A stretch of 32,123 nt of DNA from an uncultured Acetatifactor sp. GTDB lineage: Bacteria; Bacillota; Clostridia; Lachnospirales; Lachnospiraceae. The position numbers were made by a program, and so were the translations under genes. A model generated the notes under the pieces. The model did no database searches, had not been told where the DNA came from, and saw only the letters and a program-made list of their open reading frames with translations. Shown here one piece after another: positions 23,393 to 31,693 of this stretch; position 1 is the stretch's first letter; each line of letters opens with the position of its first letter. The DNA is taken from assembly GCA_910585665.1 (NCBI GenBank), contig CAJUFI010000054.1:1-32123 (forward strand), given 5' to 3'.

Positions 23393-24486
23393 TCATATGA
23401 GCAAAGTGTCCATCAGTTCCCCGATATGGGAGACTTTCATGACAGACAGCATTGCCATATTATGGATGGCATCACATACTTCAAACTCTTTCTCCTCTTT
23501 CCAATGCGGTTTCCAGTCCAACACATAATCATATACTTCCTTATCAGATACACACGCTTTTTCTTTCACAAGCTGATCATATGAGTATAGAACCGTCGCT
23601 ATCATTTCTGCCTGCTCAGTCCTCTTTATCCGGCCGAACAAGTCTGCCGTCCTCTTTACGGCCTCCCAATCCTCATTGGAAATTTTTCCCTCTCAATCAC
23701 TACATCATCAGGAATACTTAATGATATCATTCTGCCCAATTGCTTCTCCATAATAAGGTTCGCGTTAGCCAATGCGGTAATAGCTTCCTTGGCCTGCGCT
23801 GAATATGGCCCAAATTCACCTTTAGAAAAAACAAACCCTGTGTCAACACCGCTTCTCGTAAGGACGTAACATATTTTCTGGTATATCGTCCTTCCGACTT
23901 TTAAGGCATATTCCCGTGGATCCAATTCCCTTATGACCTGAAGAATCAGGTGCCATTTATGATTGACCGGCATCTGCCTGCATCCAAAGGCCTCTCCGCT
24001 TGTTGCTTCTCGATTGAGAAAATCCAATGTGACTTCTTTCGGATTCGTTCCATATGGCGCATAGATTTCGATTTCGATAGGCAGATCACATAATTTTCTG
24101 TACATCAACGGGCCGACCGTTTCCCAGGTCAGGCCTCCGTTTCCGCACCCTAACGGCGGAAATGCTATGCTCTTTACTCCATATTCCTCATAATGCTTTA
24201 CAAACCAGTCCAATCCATCCATTACATATGATAAGCGAGATGGGGACCGCCAATGATCTTTTGTGGGAAAATTCAAAATCCTGGTTCCATCTGCATTGTT
24301 GTAAATGTAAGGCTTTCCAGGCTTGACCTCTCCCAACCTACATTTGTCAACATACTCCCTGTACATCTCAGGATACCGCTTTTTGAATTCTAACGCAATC
24401 CCTTTTCCCATTGCACCTACACAGTTGACAGTATTGACGATAGTGCCACATCTGCTTTCAAACATATCTCCGATTTTTACTTTCAT
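23393..24486 (-). pseudogene. darG: DarG-type antitoxin (macrodomain) with 3' frameshift
   Basis: The macrodomain (residues 1-150) shows NTVNCVGAMGKGIALEFKK and AFPPLGCGNGGLTW, as in DarG, the hydrolase that removes ADP-ribose placed on thymidine in DNA by DarT and also binds the toxin. The frame stops at 23656 after EREKFPMRIGRP. If one T is restored in the homopolymer near 23680-23688, it instead reads EREKFSNEDWEAVKRTADLF and runs on to 23393, giving about 364 residues, close to the usual size. So the lost part is the C-terminal domain, while the enzyme domain is intact. The ATG overlaps the end of darT (ATGA). Could be decay or sequencing error. Confidence 0.8.
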
Positions 24487-25103
24487 TTCATCCTCTCCTT
24501 AGAAGAAATCCCAGGGACAATTTCTATTGTTTTGTCAAATCCGATTTCTTTAAGTTTCTGCGCAACACTTTCATGAATTACTGCGGCACATGTCACATAT
24601 GCGTATGGTATGTGATACGGCACAAGCACTTCTGCACACTTTATCAACTTTTTCCGCATTTGTGCATAATAATCGTCATCCGTCCAATACCTGGCATACA
24701 AGCCTAAAGTCAATCGCCTTCAACCCGTCAATCGGAGAGCAAAAACCTGCATAACCGCTTGACGCGTTTCTATCCGAAACCACAACCCCGGATATGTCCA
24801 GAATCGAACAGTCAAACTTTAAAATACAAATATTATCGTTTTGATCCCTCCTCACTGAAAGCATCGGATTATGTGAATCAAAATAAACATTCGCATATTG
24901 CTGCAATTTCAATCCATTCGGAACCCCGACGATATCCCTCCTCTCCTGAACAGCATTCATGGCAATAGAGGTATGTGCTATCCGATTGGCTTTTTCATTT
25001 GAAAGCAATCCTCTTCTCATAATCGAAGGAATATTATCAATGGCTTGGATATTTATAAGCCTGTCTGATTCGTCTTACTTCGAAACAATTCCGAAGGTTT
25101 CAT
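24483..25103 (-). pseudogene. darT: DarT-type DNA ADP-ribosyltransferase toxin, frameshifted
   Basis: Three frames together give about 207 residues, the normal DarT size. The ATG at 25103 has GGAG eight bases upstream and opens MKPSELFRSKTNQT. After a one-base loss the protein continues INIQAIDNIPSIMRRGLLSN and KLQQYANVYFDSHNPML, the DarT signature (compare LHDYVPFYF..RSPML). It breaks again near 24696-24703 and goes on YARYWTDDDYY and IPYAYVTCAAVIHES. DarT attaches ADP-ribose to thymidine in single-stranded DNA. As read, the toxin is not made. Its stop overlaps the darG start. Confidence 0.78.
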
Positions 25104-25194
25104 TTTAACCACTCCAATTATCGTATCAGTATACCATAAGCACAGCCACGCTGTATGGATGACCATTCGGCCGTTCCAATCCTTAGATAAGTTC

Positions 25195-25234
25195 ATTATA
25201 ACACAAACATTCCAGTTTGTCGAACATTTGTTTG
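25195..25234 (-). promoter_or_regulatory. darTG promoter with LexA-like box
   Basis: On the minus strand the -35 TCGACA (25223-25218), 17 bases and the -10 TATAAT (25200-25195) form a promoter about 85-90 bases before darT. CGAACATTTGTTTG at 25221-25234 fits the Bacillota LexA box CGAAC-N4-GTTYG and overlaps the -35, as a repressor site should. A second, looser match (CAAAC-N6-GTTTG) lies beside it. SOS control is inferred. Confidence 0.55.
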
Positions 25235-25419
25235 TTTATTTTCAGGCCGCAACTGTAATACCATTATATCACCGGAAAGAAGACATGCAAGCTATTTCCA
25301 TGCACACGGCGTTTTATTGGGCTATTTTGCCGATTCCTGCTGTCAGGGGAACTTCACGGCAGCTGCACGGTACCTCAGAACGACGGATATCTAAACAGCG
25401 TGATATCCCTCTTGTCGGT

Positions 25420-25686
25420 TTAAAATGTAAGCTCCTGGCCGTCTTCCGACAGAGACACCTTCACAGACTCGCTCCCCTCATCCGCACTAAAGAACGTCTT
25501 CATACTGTTATAATGGAAGCTGACGGAATCTCCGTCCACGACTTTCCATGTCCCTATGGACGAATCCCCGCCATAACTATCATCGAAGGCGCCGCCTTCC
25601 AGCCAGCAATACAACTCGGGACTTCCGTAGGATGAACAGAATTGGCTGCTGTCTGGATTTTGGGCACCGCATTTTCCACAAAACAT
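25420..25686 (-). CDS. Short zinc-ribbon protein, probably an internally deleted remnant
   Basis: An 88-residue frame. It begins MFCGKCGAQNPDSSQFCSSY, a zinc-ribbon of the kind that heads many clostridial membrane proteins; the fourth cysteine of the usual FCSSCG is Tyr here, so metal binding is probably lost. The ribbon is followed at once by a C-terminal piece (DSSIGTWKVVDGDSVSFHYN.., VKVSLSEDGQELTF) that looks like the end of a beta-rich domain. Relatives normally have a membrane helix and a longer region between. A large internal deletion is the simplest explanation. The start at 25686 has GGTGG nine bases upstream, a weak site. Confidence 0.5.
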   Translation of the reverse strand: MFCGKCGAQNPDSSQFCSSYGSPELYCWLEGGAFDDSYGGDSSIGTWKVVDGDSVSFHYNSMKTFFSADEGSESVKVSLSEDGQELTF

Positions 25687-25738
25687 AGTCAAAACCACCG
25701 TTTGTTTCGAAACTGTCGCGCTTCACGCATATTATCAC

Positions 25739-25792
25739 AAAAAAAGAAGCCCTCGAATCCCCAGACTGGCTATCCATGGATTCGGAACTTCG
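25739..25792 (-). terminator. Intrinsic terminator after tRNA-Ala
   Basis: The arms at 25778-25792 and 25746-25760 pair (CGAATCC with GGATTCG, plus GAAG with CTTC across an internal loop), followed on the minus strand by seven T. It begins nine bases after the tRNA end. Confidence 0.6.
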
Positions 25793-25800
25793 TGTTTTAA

Positions 25801-25873
25801 TGGAGCATATGGGATTCGAACCCACGGCCTCAACAATGCGAATGTTGCGCGCTCCCAGCTGCGCTAATGCCCC
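25801..25873 (-). tRNA. tRNA-Ala (anticodon CGC)
   Basis: A 73-base cloverleaf on the minus strand. The acceptor GGGGCAT pairs with ATGCTCC and includes the G3-U70 pair that identifies tRNA-Ala. The D arm is GCGC/GCGC. The anticodon stem is CAACA/TGTTG with loop TTCGCAT, giving anticodon CGC (codon GCG). The T arm is GTGGG TTCGAAT CCCAT. A73 is encoded, CCA is not. The gene stands alone and is followed by a terminator. Confidence 0.95.
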
Positions 25874-25998
25874 ATGTCTATAAGTATATCATAAAAATCA
25901 GAAAAAGCAACTGCTTTTTATTTTTTTCTCGTCTCATTTTTCCACATTTTTTCCGGGACCGTCTGGCCATAAGGCACGGAAAGCGAAATCACCCCATG

Positions 25999-26041
25999 AA
26001 AAAGCCGATGGCCGCAACCGGCTCTCGCCGAGGCCATCGGT
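25999..26041 (-). terminator. Intrinsic terminator after the aldolase gene
   Basis: On the minus strand CCGATGGCC and GGCCATCGG pair over nine bases, enclosing a smaller GC stem, and are followed by CTTTTT. It lies 83 bases after the aldolase stop. Confidence 0.85.
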
Positions 26042-26123
26042 CTTTTCTTTCCTATCTGCTTTGTGCTATCTGTTCCGGCGCCTATCTCAGGGCCGCAGGC
26101 ACGCCGCTGCTTCCCTCAGGCTT

Positions 26124-27092
26124 TCAGGCCTTTCCGTCGGAGCCCAGCACATTCACAATCTTGTGTGCCACCATCTCCTTGACGGCCTGGCGGGCAGGCT
26201 TCAGGTACTGCCTGGGATCGAAATGGTCGGGATGCTCCGCCATGTACTTTCTGATATAACCGGTCATGGCAAGGCGGATGTCGGAGTCGATGTTGATCTT
26301 ACATACGGCAAGCTCCGCCGCTTTCCTCAGCTGCTCCTCCGGAATGCCCACTGCGTCCGGCATGTTCCCGCCATAGGTGTTCACCATCTTCACGAACTCC
26401 TGGGGCACGGAAGAGGATCCATGGAGCACGATGGGGAAGCCGGGAAGCCTCTTGATGCACTCTTCCAGCACATCGAAGCGAAGCGGCGGCGGCACAAGGA
26501 CTCCGTCCGCATTCCGGGTGCACTGGTCAGCAGTGAATTTATAAGCGCCGTGGGAAGTCCCGATGGCAATGGCCAGGGAGTCGCAGCCGGTCCTTGACAC
26601 GAACTCCTCCACCTCTTCGGGACGGGTATAGCTTTCATGGCCCGCTTCCACTACAACTTCGTCTTCGATTCCCGCCAGCGTGCCCAGCTCGGCTTCCACC
26701 ACCACGCCGTGCTCATGGGCATACTCCACCACCTGCTTGGTCAGGGCGATATTGTCCTCGAAGGACTTGGAGGACGCATCAATCATGACGGAAGTGAATC
26801 CGCCGTCAATACAGGATTTGCAGAGTTCGAAGCTGTCGCCGTGATCCAGGTGCAGCGCAATGGGAATCTCCGGGTTCTCTATCACAGCCGCCTCCACTAA
26901 TTTCACAAGATAAGTGTGGTTCGCGTAAGCCCTGGCCCCCTTGGACACCTGCAGAATGACCGGGCTCTTCAGCTCTCCGGCTGCTTCCGTGATTCCCTGG
27001 ATGATCTCCATGTTGTTCACATTGAAAGCGCCCACTGCGTAGCCCCCATCGTAGGCCTTTTTGAACATTTCCTTCGTAGTTACTAACGGCAT
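26124..27092 (-). CDS. fba: Class II fructose-bisphosphate/ketose-bisphosphate aldolase
   Basis: A 322-residue zinc aldolase that splits fructose 1,6-bisphosphate (or a related ketose) into dihydroxyacetone phosphate and an aldehyde phosphate. Motifs: GAFNVNNMEI at 21-30; HLDHGDSFE at 81-89 with catalytic Asp83 and zinc ligand His84; Glu134/136 in VVEAELGTLAGIEDEV; His181 in GTSHGAYK; His224 in IVLHGSSSVP; and the phosphate-binding CKINIDSDIR. AAAGGATGG precedes the ATG. A promoter at 27463-27491 leaves a 360-base leader. A palindrome shared with the ROK gene upstream suggests sugar-responsive control. Glycolytic FBA and tagatose-type aldolases are hard to separate by eye. Confidence 0.93.
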   Translation of the reverse strand: MPLVTTKEMFKKAYDGGYAVGAFNVNNMEIIQGITEAAGELKSPVILQVSKGARAYANHTYLVKLVEAAVIENPEIPIALHLDHGDSFELCKSCIDGGFTSVMIDASSKSFEDNIALTKQVVEYAHEHGVVVEAELGTLAGIEDEVVVEAGHESYTRPEEVEEFVSRTGCDSLAIAIGTSHGAYKFTADQCTRNADGVLVPPPLRFDVLEECIKRLPGFPIVLHGSSSVPQEFVKMVNTYGGNMPDAVGIPEEQLRKAAELAVCKINIDSDIRLAMTGYIRKYMAEHPDHFDPRQYLKPARQAVKEMVAHKIVNVLGSDGKA

Positions 27093-27249
27093 AATTTAAT
27101 CCATCCTTTCTTCTATAGATTGAAATAAATGATTGCTTCTGTTAGTATCTTACTACTTTTTCCTGAAATCAACAAGTATGGAAAACATATTTTTTCAGCC
27201 GGCCCTTCTCCGCTCCTGAATCTCCTGGACAATCTTCTTCCAGGCCTTC

Positions 27250-27309
27250 TTATTTCAGGCGGTAGAAATACAGGACTGCAGCCGTCACAATCCACAGCAC
27301 GCCGGACAT
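27250..27309 (-). CDS. Possible 19-residue membrane peptide in the aldolase leader
   Basis: ATG at 27309 with GGAAGG nine bases upstream encodes MSGVLWIVTAAVLYFYRLK, one membrane helix with a basic end. Removing one A from the AAA at the end would extend it with NKKAWKKIVQEIQERRRAG to 27195, a plausible basic tail of a 37-residue protein. It may be a small protein co-transcribed with the aldolase, or chance. No homologue is known to me. Confidence 0.35.
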   Translation of the reverse strand: MSGVLWIVTAAVLYFYRLK

Positions 27310-27432
27310 TTACTGCTGCCTTCCTTTTCCTTCCATACCTTTTTTCCTTCTTTTCCCGCAGGCGCTGCCTGCTCCCCTCTGTTTCATTTTGCCGTCTTGC
27401 TCTGCCCCAGTCTGTTCCGCTTCTTTATTTAT

Positions 27433-27491
27433 TACTTTATTAAATTATTTAATTATATTTTCATTCTATCTGCAGACCCAGTTTCTGTCAA
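27433..27491 (-). promoter_or_regulatory. Aldolase promoter with ROK-type operator
   Basis: The minus strand reads -35 TTGACA (27491-27486), 17 bases, -10 TAGAAT (27468-27463). At 27433-27447 the plus strand reads TACTTTATTAAATTA, 14 of 15 bases identical to the perfect palindrome in front of the ROK gene (28790-28804). It lies about +10 to +24, where a bound repressor would block elongation. Confidence 0.7.
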
Positions 27492-27650
27492 TATCCTTTC
27501 AGAAAATACTGCCTTTTCATGGTTTTAGCCAAAATCGCATTCCGGGATTTGTCTAAAGCACGCAACATCCTCTTTCGTTTTCCTTATCTTTTCCAGCCGC
27601 CGGCCATGCGCCATCAGCTAAGCCTGTGGAAAAGCGCACACTCTCATTCT

Positions 27651-28778
27651 TCAGATTTGGCTCACAAAAGTCTCTGTCACCTTCAGCGCTGCCCCCAGAG
27701 CCGCCGCTGCCTCCTTATAGCCGCATGCCCTCACAAAGGGCTCCTTTTCCCCGAAAGAATTCCTTTCGGCCACCTTTTCCCATAAATCCTGAATGTGCAC
27801 TCCCATATAGCTTCCCACGTATCCTCCCAGAACCACTTCACAGTCCAGGAGCATATGGATATTGTTCACTGCTATGGCCAGGTAATCCGTATAGGAATCC
27901 CACGCCTTTATGGCTTTCGTCTTCCCCTGATCCAACAGACGGAAAAAATGCTCCAGTTTCCCGTCCGCCACCTCGGACAGGCACCCGGCAGCGCAGTAGG
28001 AGTCCAGGCATCCCTTCTTCCCGCAATAACAGCGTTTCCCGCCTGTCACCACCGTCATGTGCCCCGCTTCCCCGCATCGGAAGTTCTTGCCCTGTATCAG
28101 CTCCTCCCTGTCGAAAACAGCACCTCCTACGGTATTGCTCAAGGACAAATAGAAGAACCGCACCGCTTCCTCCGCGTGAATCCCTTCCGCATAGGCACCG
28201 GCATTTGCGTCATTCATGAAAGAGCATGGATAGGGAAAAAAACGGCTGATTGCAGCAAAGGGAACAGCCTCCACCCCCAGCACATGGGAATCGGCAATCA
28301 TCTCCCTGTCCAGATCCACGATTCCCGGAAAGGATATTCCCACACCCAGAACCTTTTCCCGCTCCACGCCGTTCCCGTCCAGGAAGCTTTCCAGCTTATC
28401 ACTTAGCTTGCGATAATAGGTATCCGTGGAAGCATATGGCTGATAAATGTGCTCACATTTCAGCATCTCCCCCGCAAGGTTCGCCAGCACCAGCGCGATA
28501 TGATTCCTGGTGATATCCAGTCCCGCTGCCAGCTTCACGTCTGCGGCTGCGGACAGAGCCTTCGCCCTTCTCCCGCCGGTGGACCGAAGCTCTCCCTTGT
28601 CCTCCACAAAGCCTTCCTCTATCAGTTCTTTGGTAATCTGTGTGGCCGTAGGCAGGCTCATATTCAGGCGAACCGCAATCTCCGGGTTCGATACCGTCCC
28701 CTGCTTACAGATATAGCGGAACACGTCATTGCGATTCTTCTTCTTTACTTCCATGTTAGTTATTTTCTTCTTGTCCAT
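27651..28778 (-). CDS. ROK-family transcriptional regulator (NagC/XylR type)
   Basis: A 375-residue regulator. Residues about 17-62 are a winged helix-turn-helix (VSNPEIAVRLNMSLPTATQI). Residues about 85-375 are a ROK sugar-kinase-like domain with FPGIVD, NDANAGAYAEG (Asp190) and the ROK zinc motif GEAGHMTV..C250-Y-C252-GKKG-C257-LDSYC. The phosphate loop, DIGGT in kinases, reads DITRN here, which fits a sugar-sensing regulator rather than a kinase. AGGTGA lies six bases before the ATG at 28778. It likely represses itself and the downstream aldolase through the shared palindrome. The ligand is unknown. Confidence 0.92.
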   Translation of the reverse strand: MDKKKITNMEVKKKNRNDVFRYICKQGTVSNPEIAVRLNMSLPTATQITKELIEEGFVEDKGELRSTGGRRAKALSAAADVKLAAGLDITRNHIALVLANLAGEMLKCEHIYQPYASTDTYYRKLSDKLESFLDGNGVEREKVLGVGISFPGIVDLDREMIADSHVLGVEAVPFAAISRFFPYPCSFMNDANAGAYAEGIHAEEAVRFFYLSLSNTVGGAVFDREELIQGKNFRCGEAGHMTVVTGGKRCYCGKKGCLDSYCAAGCLSEVADGKLEHFFRLLDQGKTKAIKAWDSYTDYLAIAVNNIHMLLDCEVVLGGYVGSYMGVHIQDLWEKVAERNSFGEKEPFVRACGYKEAAAALGAALKVTETFVSQI

Positions 28779-28789
28779 GTTATCACCTA

Positions 28790-28840
28790 TACTTTATTAA
28801 AGTACCTTTTTAATATAACATGTCTCTCTGCAGAAAGCAA
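28790..28840 (-). promoter_or_regulatory. ROK gene promoter and palindromic operator
   Basis: Minus strand -35 TTGCTT (28840-28835), 17 bases, -10 TATATT (28817-28812). Directly downstream, at the expected transcription start, lies the perfect palindrome TACTTT-ATT-AAAGTA (28790-28804). The position suggests autorepression by the ROK protein. Confidence 0.7.
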
Positions 28841-28865
28841 CTTTTATTCGGATTACAGTTCAGGA

Positions 28866-29828
28866 TTACAGCTCAAGGGCTTCAGACAGCTCCTCCACAT
28901 GTACATAAAGCCAGTTAAGCAGTTTCTGTACCAGCAGTGCAATGGGACGATAGTTCTCTGCAATGCCTGCAAGCTCATCGGGACGATAGTTGCAAACGCA
29001 GTGCCAGAAATATAGAACATATGGCATAGCCTTGATATCATACTCCCTAAGCGGAAAATGTCTCATATAAGCTTGGATATAGCCGTTCAGCCCTTCCGCA
29101 TCGACAGCGCCTTCGCCGCAATTAGGGCTTGCGAACACATAGGAAGTAATGACATCAAGGCATACCGGCAACCGGCAAGCCGAAGACCAGTCGATTACCG
29201 TGATATCATAATCTTTCACGATTACTTGACCGATAGGAAAGTCGCCATGGGAATTTGCGTAAGTCAACTTGTCGGTATCAATCTTGAATTCTGAAATCCG
29301 TTCCAGATGCCGTATCTGTTCTTCCCAAATAGGGGCAATCTTCCGGTTCCCAGATTCTTTCGCCTGTTCAAGCTCACTGACATACTGCTGCTTCTTTCTG
29401 ATAGCCGTATCAGCGGCAAAAAAGTCCCGGCCAAACCGCAAAGACAGCGTACCGTAGTTCTGTAGATCCCGGGTGGTTTTGCCTAGGAATTCTGCCGACT
29501 TCTCCAGAAACCATTTAGGCGCGCTGTTGACCGGCAGCGTTTTTCCCTCAATATACTCCTGAACCGTAAATTGGAACTTGGGCGTCCTTATGACATAACT
29601 GCCGTCCCTGCTCTTGATTAATCGTGCCACTTTATGAGAGCGGCCAGAAAGATACTCGGTAATAAAGCCTTCGTTTTCGACATTTTCAAAATACAATGGC
29701 ATAGCCTTCACAATATATTTTTGCGCGCCTGCCTCTATGAGATATATTTCTGTACCGAAATGTTCCTCCAGAAGCCTCATATCCGAAACTTTTAAATCAT
29801 AATTGCTCTCAATAAGATGCGAATCCAT
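28866..29828 (-). CDS. Aminoglycoside phosphotransferase (APH/choline kinase)-fold protein
   Basis: A 320-residue kinase-fold protein. The N-lobe has YIVKAMPLYFE with the ATP-binding Lys, and IQEYIEG-like hinge residues (TVQEYIEGK). The catalytic loop is SHGDFPIGQVIV (HGD 194-196), and the metal-binding Asp is D213 in TVIDWSS. The Asn that usually follows HGD by five residues is Gln201 here, as in some phosphotransferase subfamilies. Substrates range from aminoglycosides to choline or spore-coat sugars and cannot be assigned. The ATG at 29828 has AGGAGG seven bases upstream. It stands alone between the ROK gene and the rRNA methyltransferase gene. Confidence 0.85.
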   Translation of the reverse strand: MDSHLIESNYDLKVSDMRLLEEHFGTEIYLIEAGAQKYIVKAMPLYFENVENEGFITEYLSGRSHKVARLIKSRDGSYVIRTPKFQFTVQEYIEGKTLPVNSAPKWFLEKSAEFLGKTTRDLQNYGTLSLRFGRDFFAADTAIRKKQQYVSELEQAKESGNRKIAPIWEEQIRHLERISEFKIDTDKLTYANSHGDFPIGQVIVKDYDITVIDWSSACRLPVCLDVITSYVFASPNCGEGAVDAEGLNGYIQAYMRHFPLREYDIKAMPYVLYFWHCVCNYRPDELAGIAENYRPIALLVQKLLNWLYVHVEELSEALEL

Positions 29829-29919
29829 CAAATCTCCTCCTCTTCATTTACCAGGCAAGTATTAAAGAAAAAGCTGCTGACACGCCAATTCCTGACGCAT
29901 CAGCAGCTATGGCTGCCAT

Positions 29920-31689
29920 TCAGCACACTTCCGTCTCCATTCCAATCTCCGCACCGGCATCAAGTTCGCGTCTGCTCAAAACGCAAACAACTTCTATATT
30001 GGCCGTCCAGGGGAACTGATCCACGCAGACAGCACGCTCCACCACATACCCCCGCTCCAAAAAAACCTCCAGATCCCGCACCAGGCTGGTGGGCTTACAA
30101 GATATGTACAGAATCCGTTCCACCCCGTAGGACAGAATCCGCTGGAGGGCCTTGGGATGGATGCCGTCACGGGGCGGATCCAGAACGATGAAATCCGGCT
30201 TCTCCTCAATGGTATCCAGCACCTTCAGCACGTCCCCGGCAATGAACTCACAATTCTCAAGCCCGTTCATCTCCGCGTTCTTCCTGGCGGCCAGCACGGC
30301 CTCCTCCACGATTTCCACGCCAATCACCTTGCCCGCCACGGAAGCCAGCAGCTGCGCGATAGTCCCGGTGCCGCTGTAGAGATCGTACACCACCTTATCC
30401 GGGGCTCTGTCCGCCCGGCTGCTCCCCAGCTCCCCGATATACTCCCGGGCCGTCTCATACAGCACCTCCGCCCCGTGGGTATTGGTCTGGAAAAAGGAGA
30501 AAAGGGACACCTTGAACCGAAGCCCCAGAAGCTCCTCATAGAAAAAGTCCTGTCCATAAAGGACATCCGTCCGGTCGCTCTGCACCACATCCGCCAGCGA
30601 GTCATTGACGATATGCAATATCCCCGCAAAGCGCCCCTTCAGACGGCCATTCCGCTCCAAATCCAGCAATCTCTCCCGGAAGCCCTCTATCAGCCGACTC
30701 TCCGGGCTCCCGAAAGATGCATCTCCCCCATTCCCAACGGACTCACGGAATCCCTCCGCCCCGCCCGGAAGCGCATCTCCGGAAAGCCCTTCCCCATGCA
30801 GATTTCCGGGCTCATCGGATACTGCTGCTCGCCCCTCTGTTCCAAACGGGCTCACAGCCGCATCAGAAGCCCCTTCCCCAGGCAAAATCCCCGGCCTATG
30901 GGAAATCTCCGCTCCGCCGGCAACATTCCCCCAGGGATCCTGGGACGTAGTGACCAGCGCCACCAGGATTTCCCCGGTTCCCGCAGCCTTCCGCACCAGC
31001 AGATGGCGCAGATATCCCTCATGCCGCAGCCGATGATAATACCGCAGCCCTCCGGGCCTTCTGCCATCCTCCTCCAGGCCTTGCCCGCCTTTCCCGTCAG
31101 AGCACCAGGAAAAAGCATCCGTCTGAATGAAATCATGCGGTTCGGAAAAGTACTCCAGCACGGTCTTCAATATCAGCCGATAATCCTCGTCCACGATGCG
31201 GCAGTCCTCCACGGTCACCACATCGTAAAAGCTGCCCCTCTTGTGCATGCCCAAAGCCAGCGGGCCGTCCTTCACCTCGTCCCCGAAGGAGAACTCCATC
31301 TTATTGCGGTACCCGTAGGCCGCCGGGCTCCCCTTGATGCCCTCCCAGCGCCAGTCTGCTTTCTGCCTGTCCAGGCATGCATCCAGCAGCCGCTTCACCT
31401 GGCCTTCCTTCACCCGAAGCTGCTCTTCATAAGGCAGCGACAGATAAGTGCACCCGCCGCACAACCCAAAATGGGAACACGGTTGGCCGGTCTCCAAAGG
31501 CGACTTTTCCATCACCTCCAGCAGACGGCCTTCCGCCCTCCCGTTTCTCACCTTGCTGACGCTAAGCTTTATTTTCTGGCCGGGCAGGCAGTTCTTCACG
31601 GTGACGGGTCCCTCCTCAGTCCGCGCAATGCCTTTGCCTGGGAAGTCCACCCGCTCCACCGTGGCTTCATACACCTGTCCTTTTTTCAT
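29920..31689 (-). CDS. rlmD: 23S rRNA (uracil-5)-methyltransferase, RlmD/RlmCD type
   Basis: A 589-residue TrmA/RumA-family enzyme that methylates C5 of uridine (U1939 and/or U747 in 23S rRNA). The N-terminal TRAM domain spans about 1-60. The iron-sulfur ligands are Cys71, Cys77, Cys80 (CSHFGLCGGC) and Cys163. The SAM site is DLYSGTGTIAQLL (about 437-449), followed by LDPPRDG, and the catalytic Cys531 lies in YISCKPTSL. A Gly/Glu/Ser-rich insertion of about 80 residues (256-334) makes it longer than the usual 450 residues. The gene begins 4 bases after the stop of the small acidic protein, so the two are probably one transcript. RlmD and RlmCD cannot be separated here. Confidence 0.92.
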   Translation of the reverse strand: MKKGQVYEATVERVDFPGKGIARTEEGPVTVKNCLPGQKIKLSVSKVRNGRAEGRLLEVMEKSPLETGQPCSHFGLCGGCTYLSLPYEEQLRVKEGQVKRLLDACLDRQKADWRWEGIKGSPAAYGYRNKMEFSFGDEVKDGPLALGMHKRGSFYDVVTVEDCRIVDEDYRLILKTVLEYFSEPHDFIQTDAFSWCSDGKGGQGLEEDGRRPGGLRYYHRLRHEGYLRHLLVRKAAGTGEILVALVTTSQDPWGNVAGGAEISHRPGILPGEGASDAAVSPFGTEGRAAVSDEPGNLHGEGLSGDALPGGAEGFRESVGNGGDASFGSPESRLIEGFRERLLDLERNGRLKGRFAGILHIVNDSLADVVQSDRTDVLYGQDFFYEELLGLRFKVSLFSFFQTNTHGAEVLYETAREYIGELGSSRADRAPDKVVYDLYSGTGTIAQLLASVAGKVIGVEIVEEAVLAARKNAEMNGLENCEFIAGDVLKVLDTIEEKPDFIVLDPPRDGIHPKALQRILSYGVERILYISCKPTSLVRDLEVFLERGYVVERAVCVDQFPWTANIEVVCVLSRRELDAGAEIGMETEVC

Positions 31690-31693
31690 CTGT

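Noticed and set aside
23393..23641. Independent 82-residue gene
   Set aside because: Its sequence continues DarG in another frame (SNEDWEAVKRTADLF leads straight into it), so it is the displaced C-terminus of darG.
24483..24713. Independent 76-residue gene
   Set aside because: It is the C-terminal third of DarT (YARYWTDDDYY), displaced by a frameshift.
25159..25635. 158-residue plus-strand frame
   Set aside because: It overlaps the darTG promoter and the zinc-ribbon remnant; no ribosome site or recognisable domain.
25580..25825. Minus-strand frame across the tRNA
   Set aside because: It begins inside tRNA-Ala and reads through the terminator.
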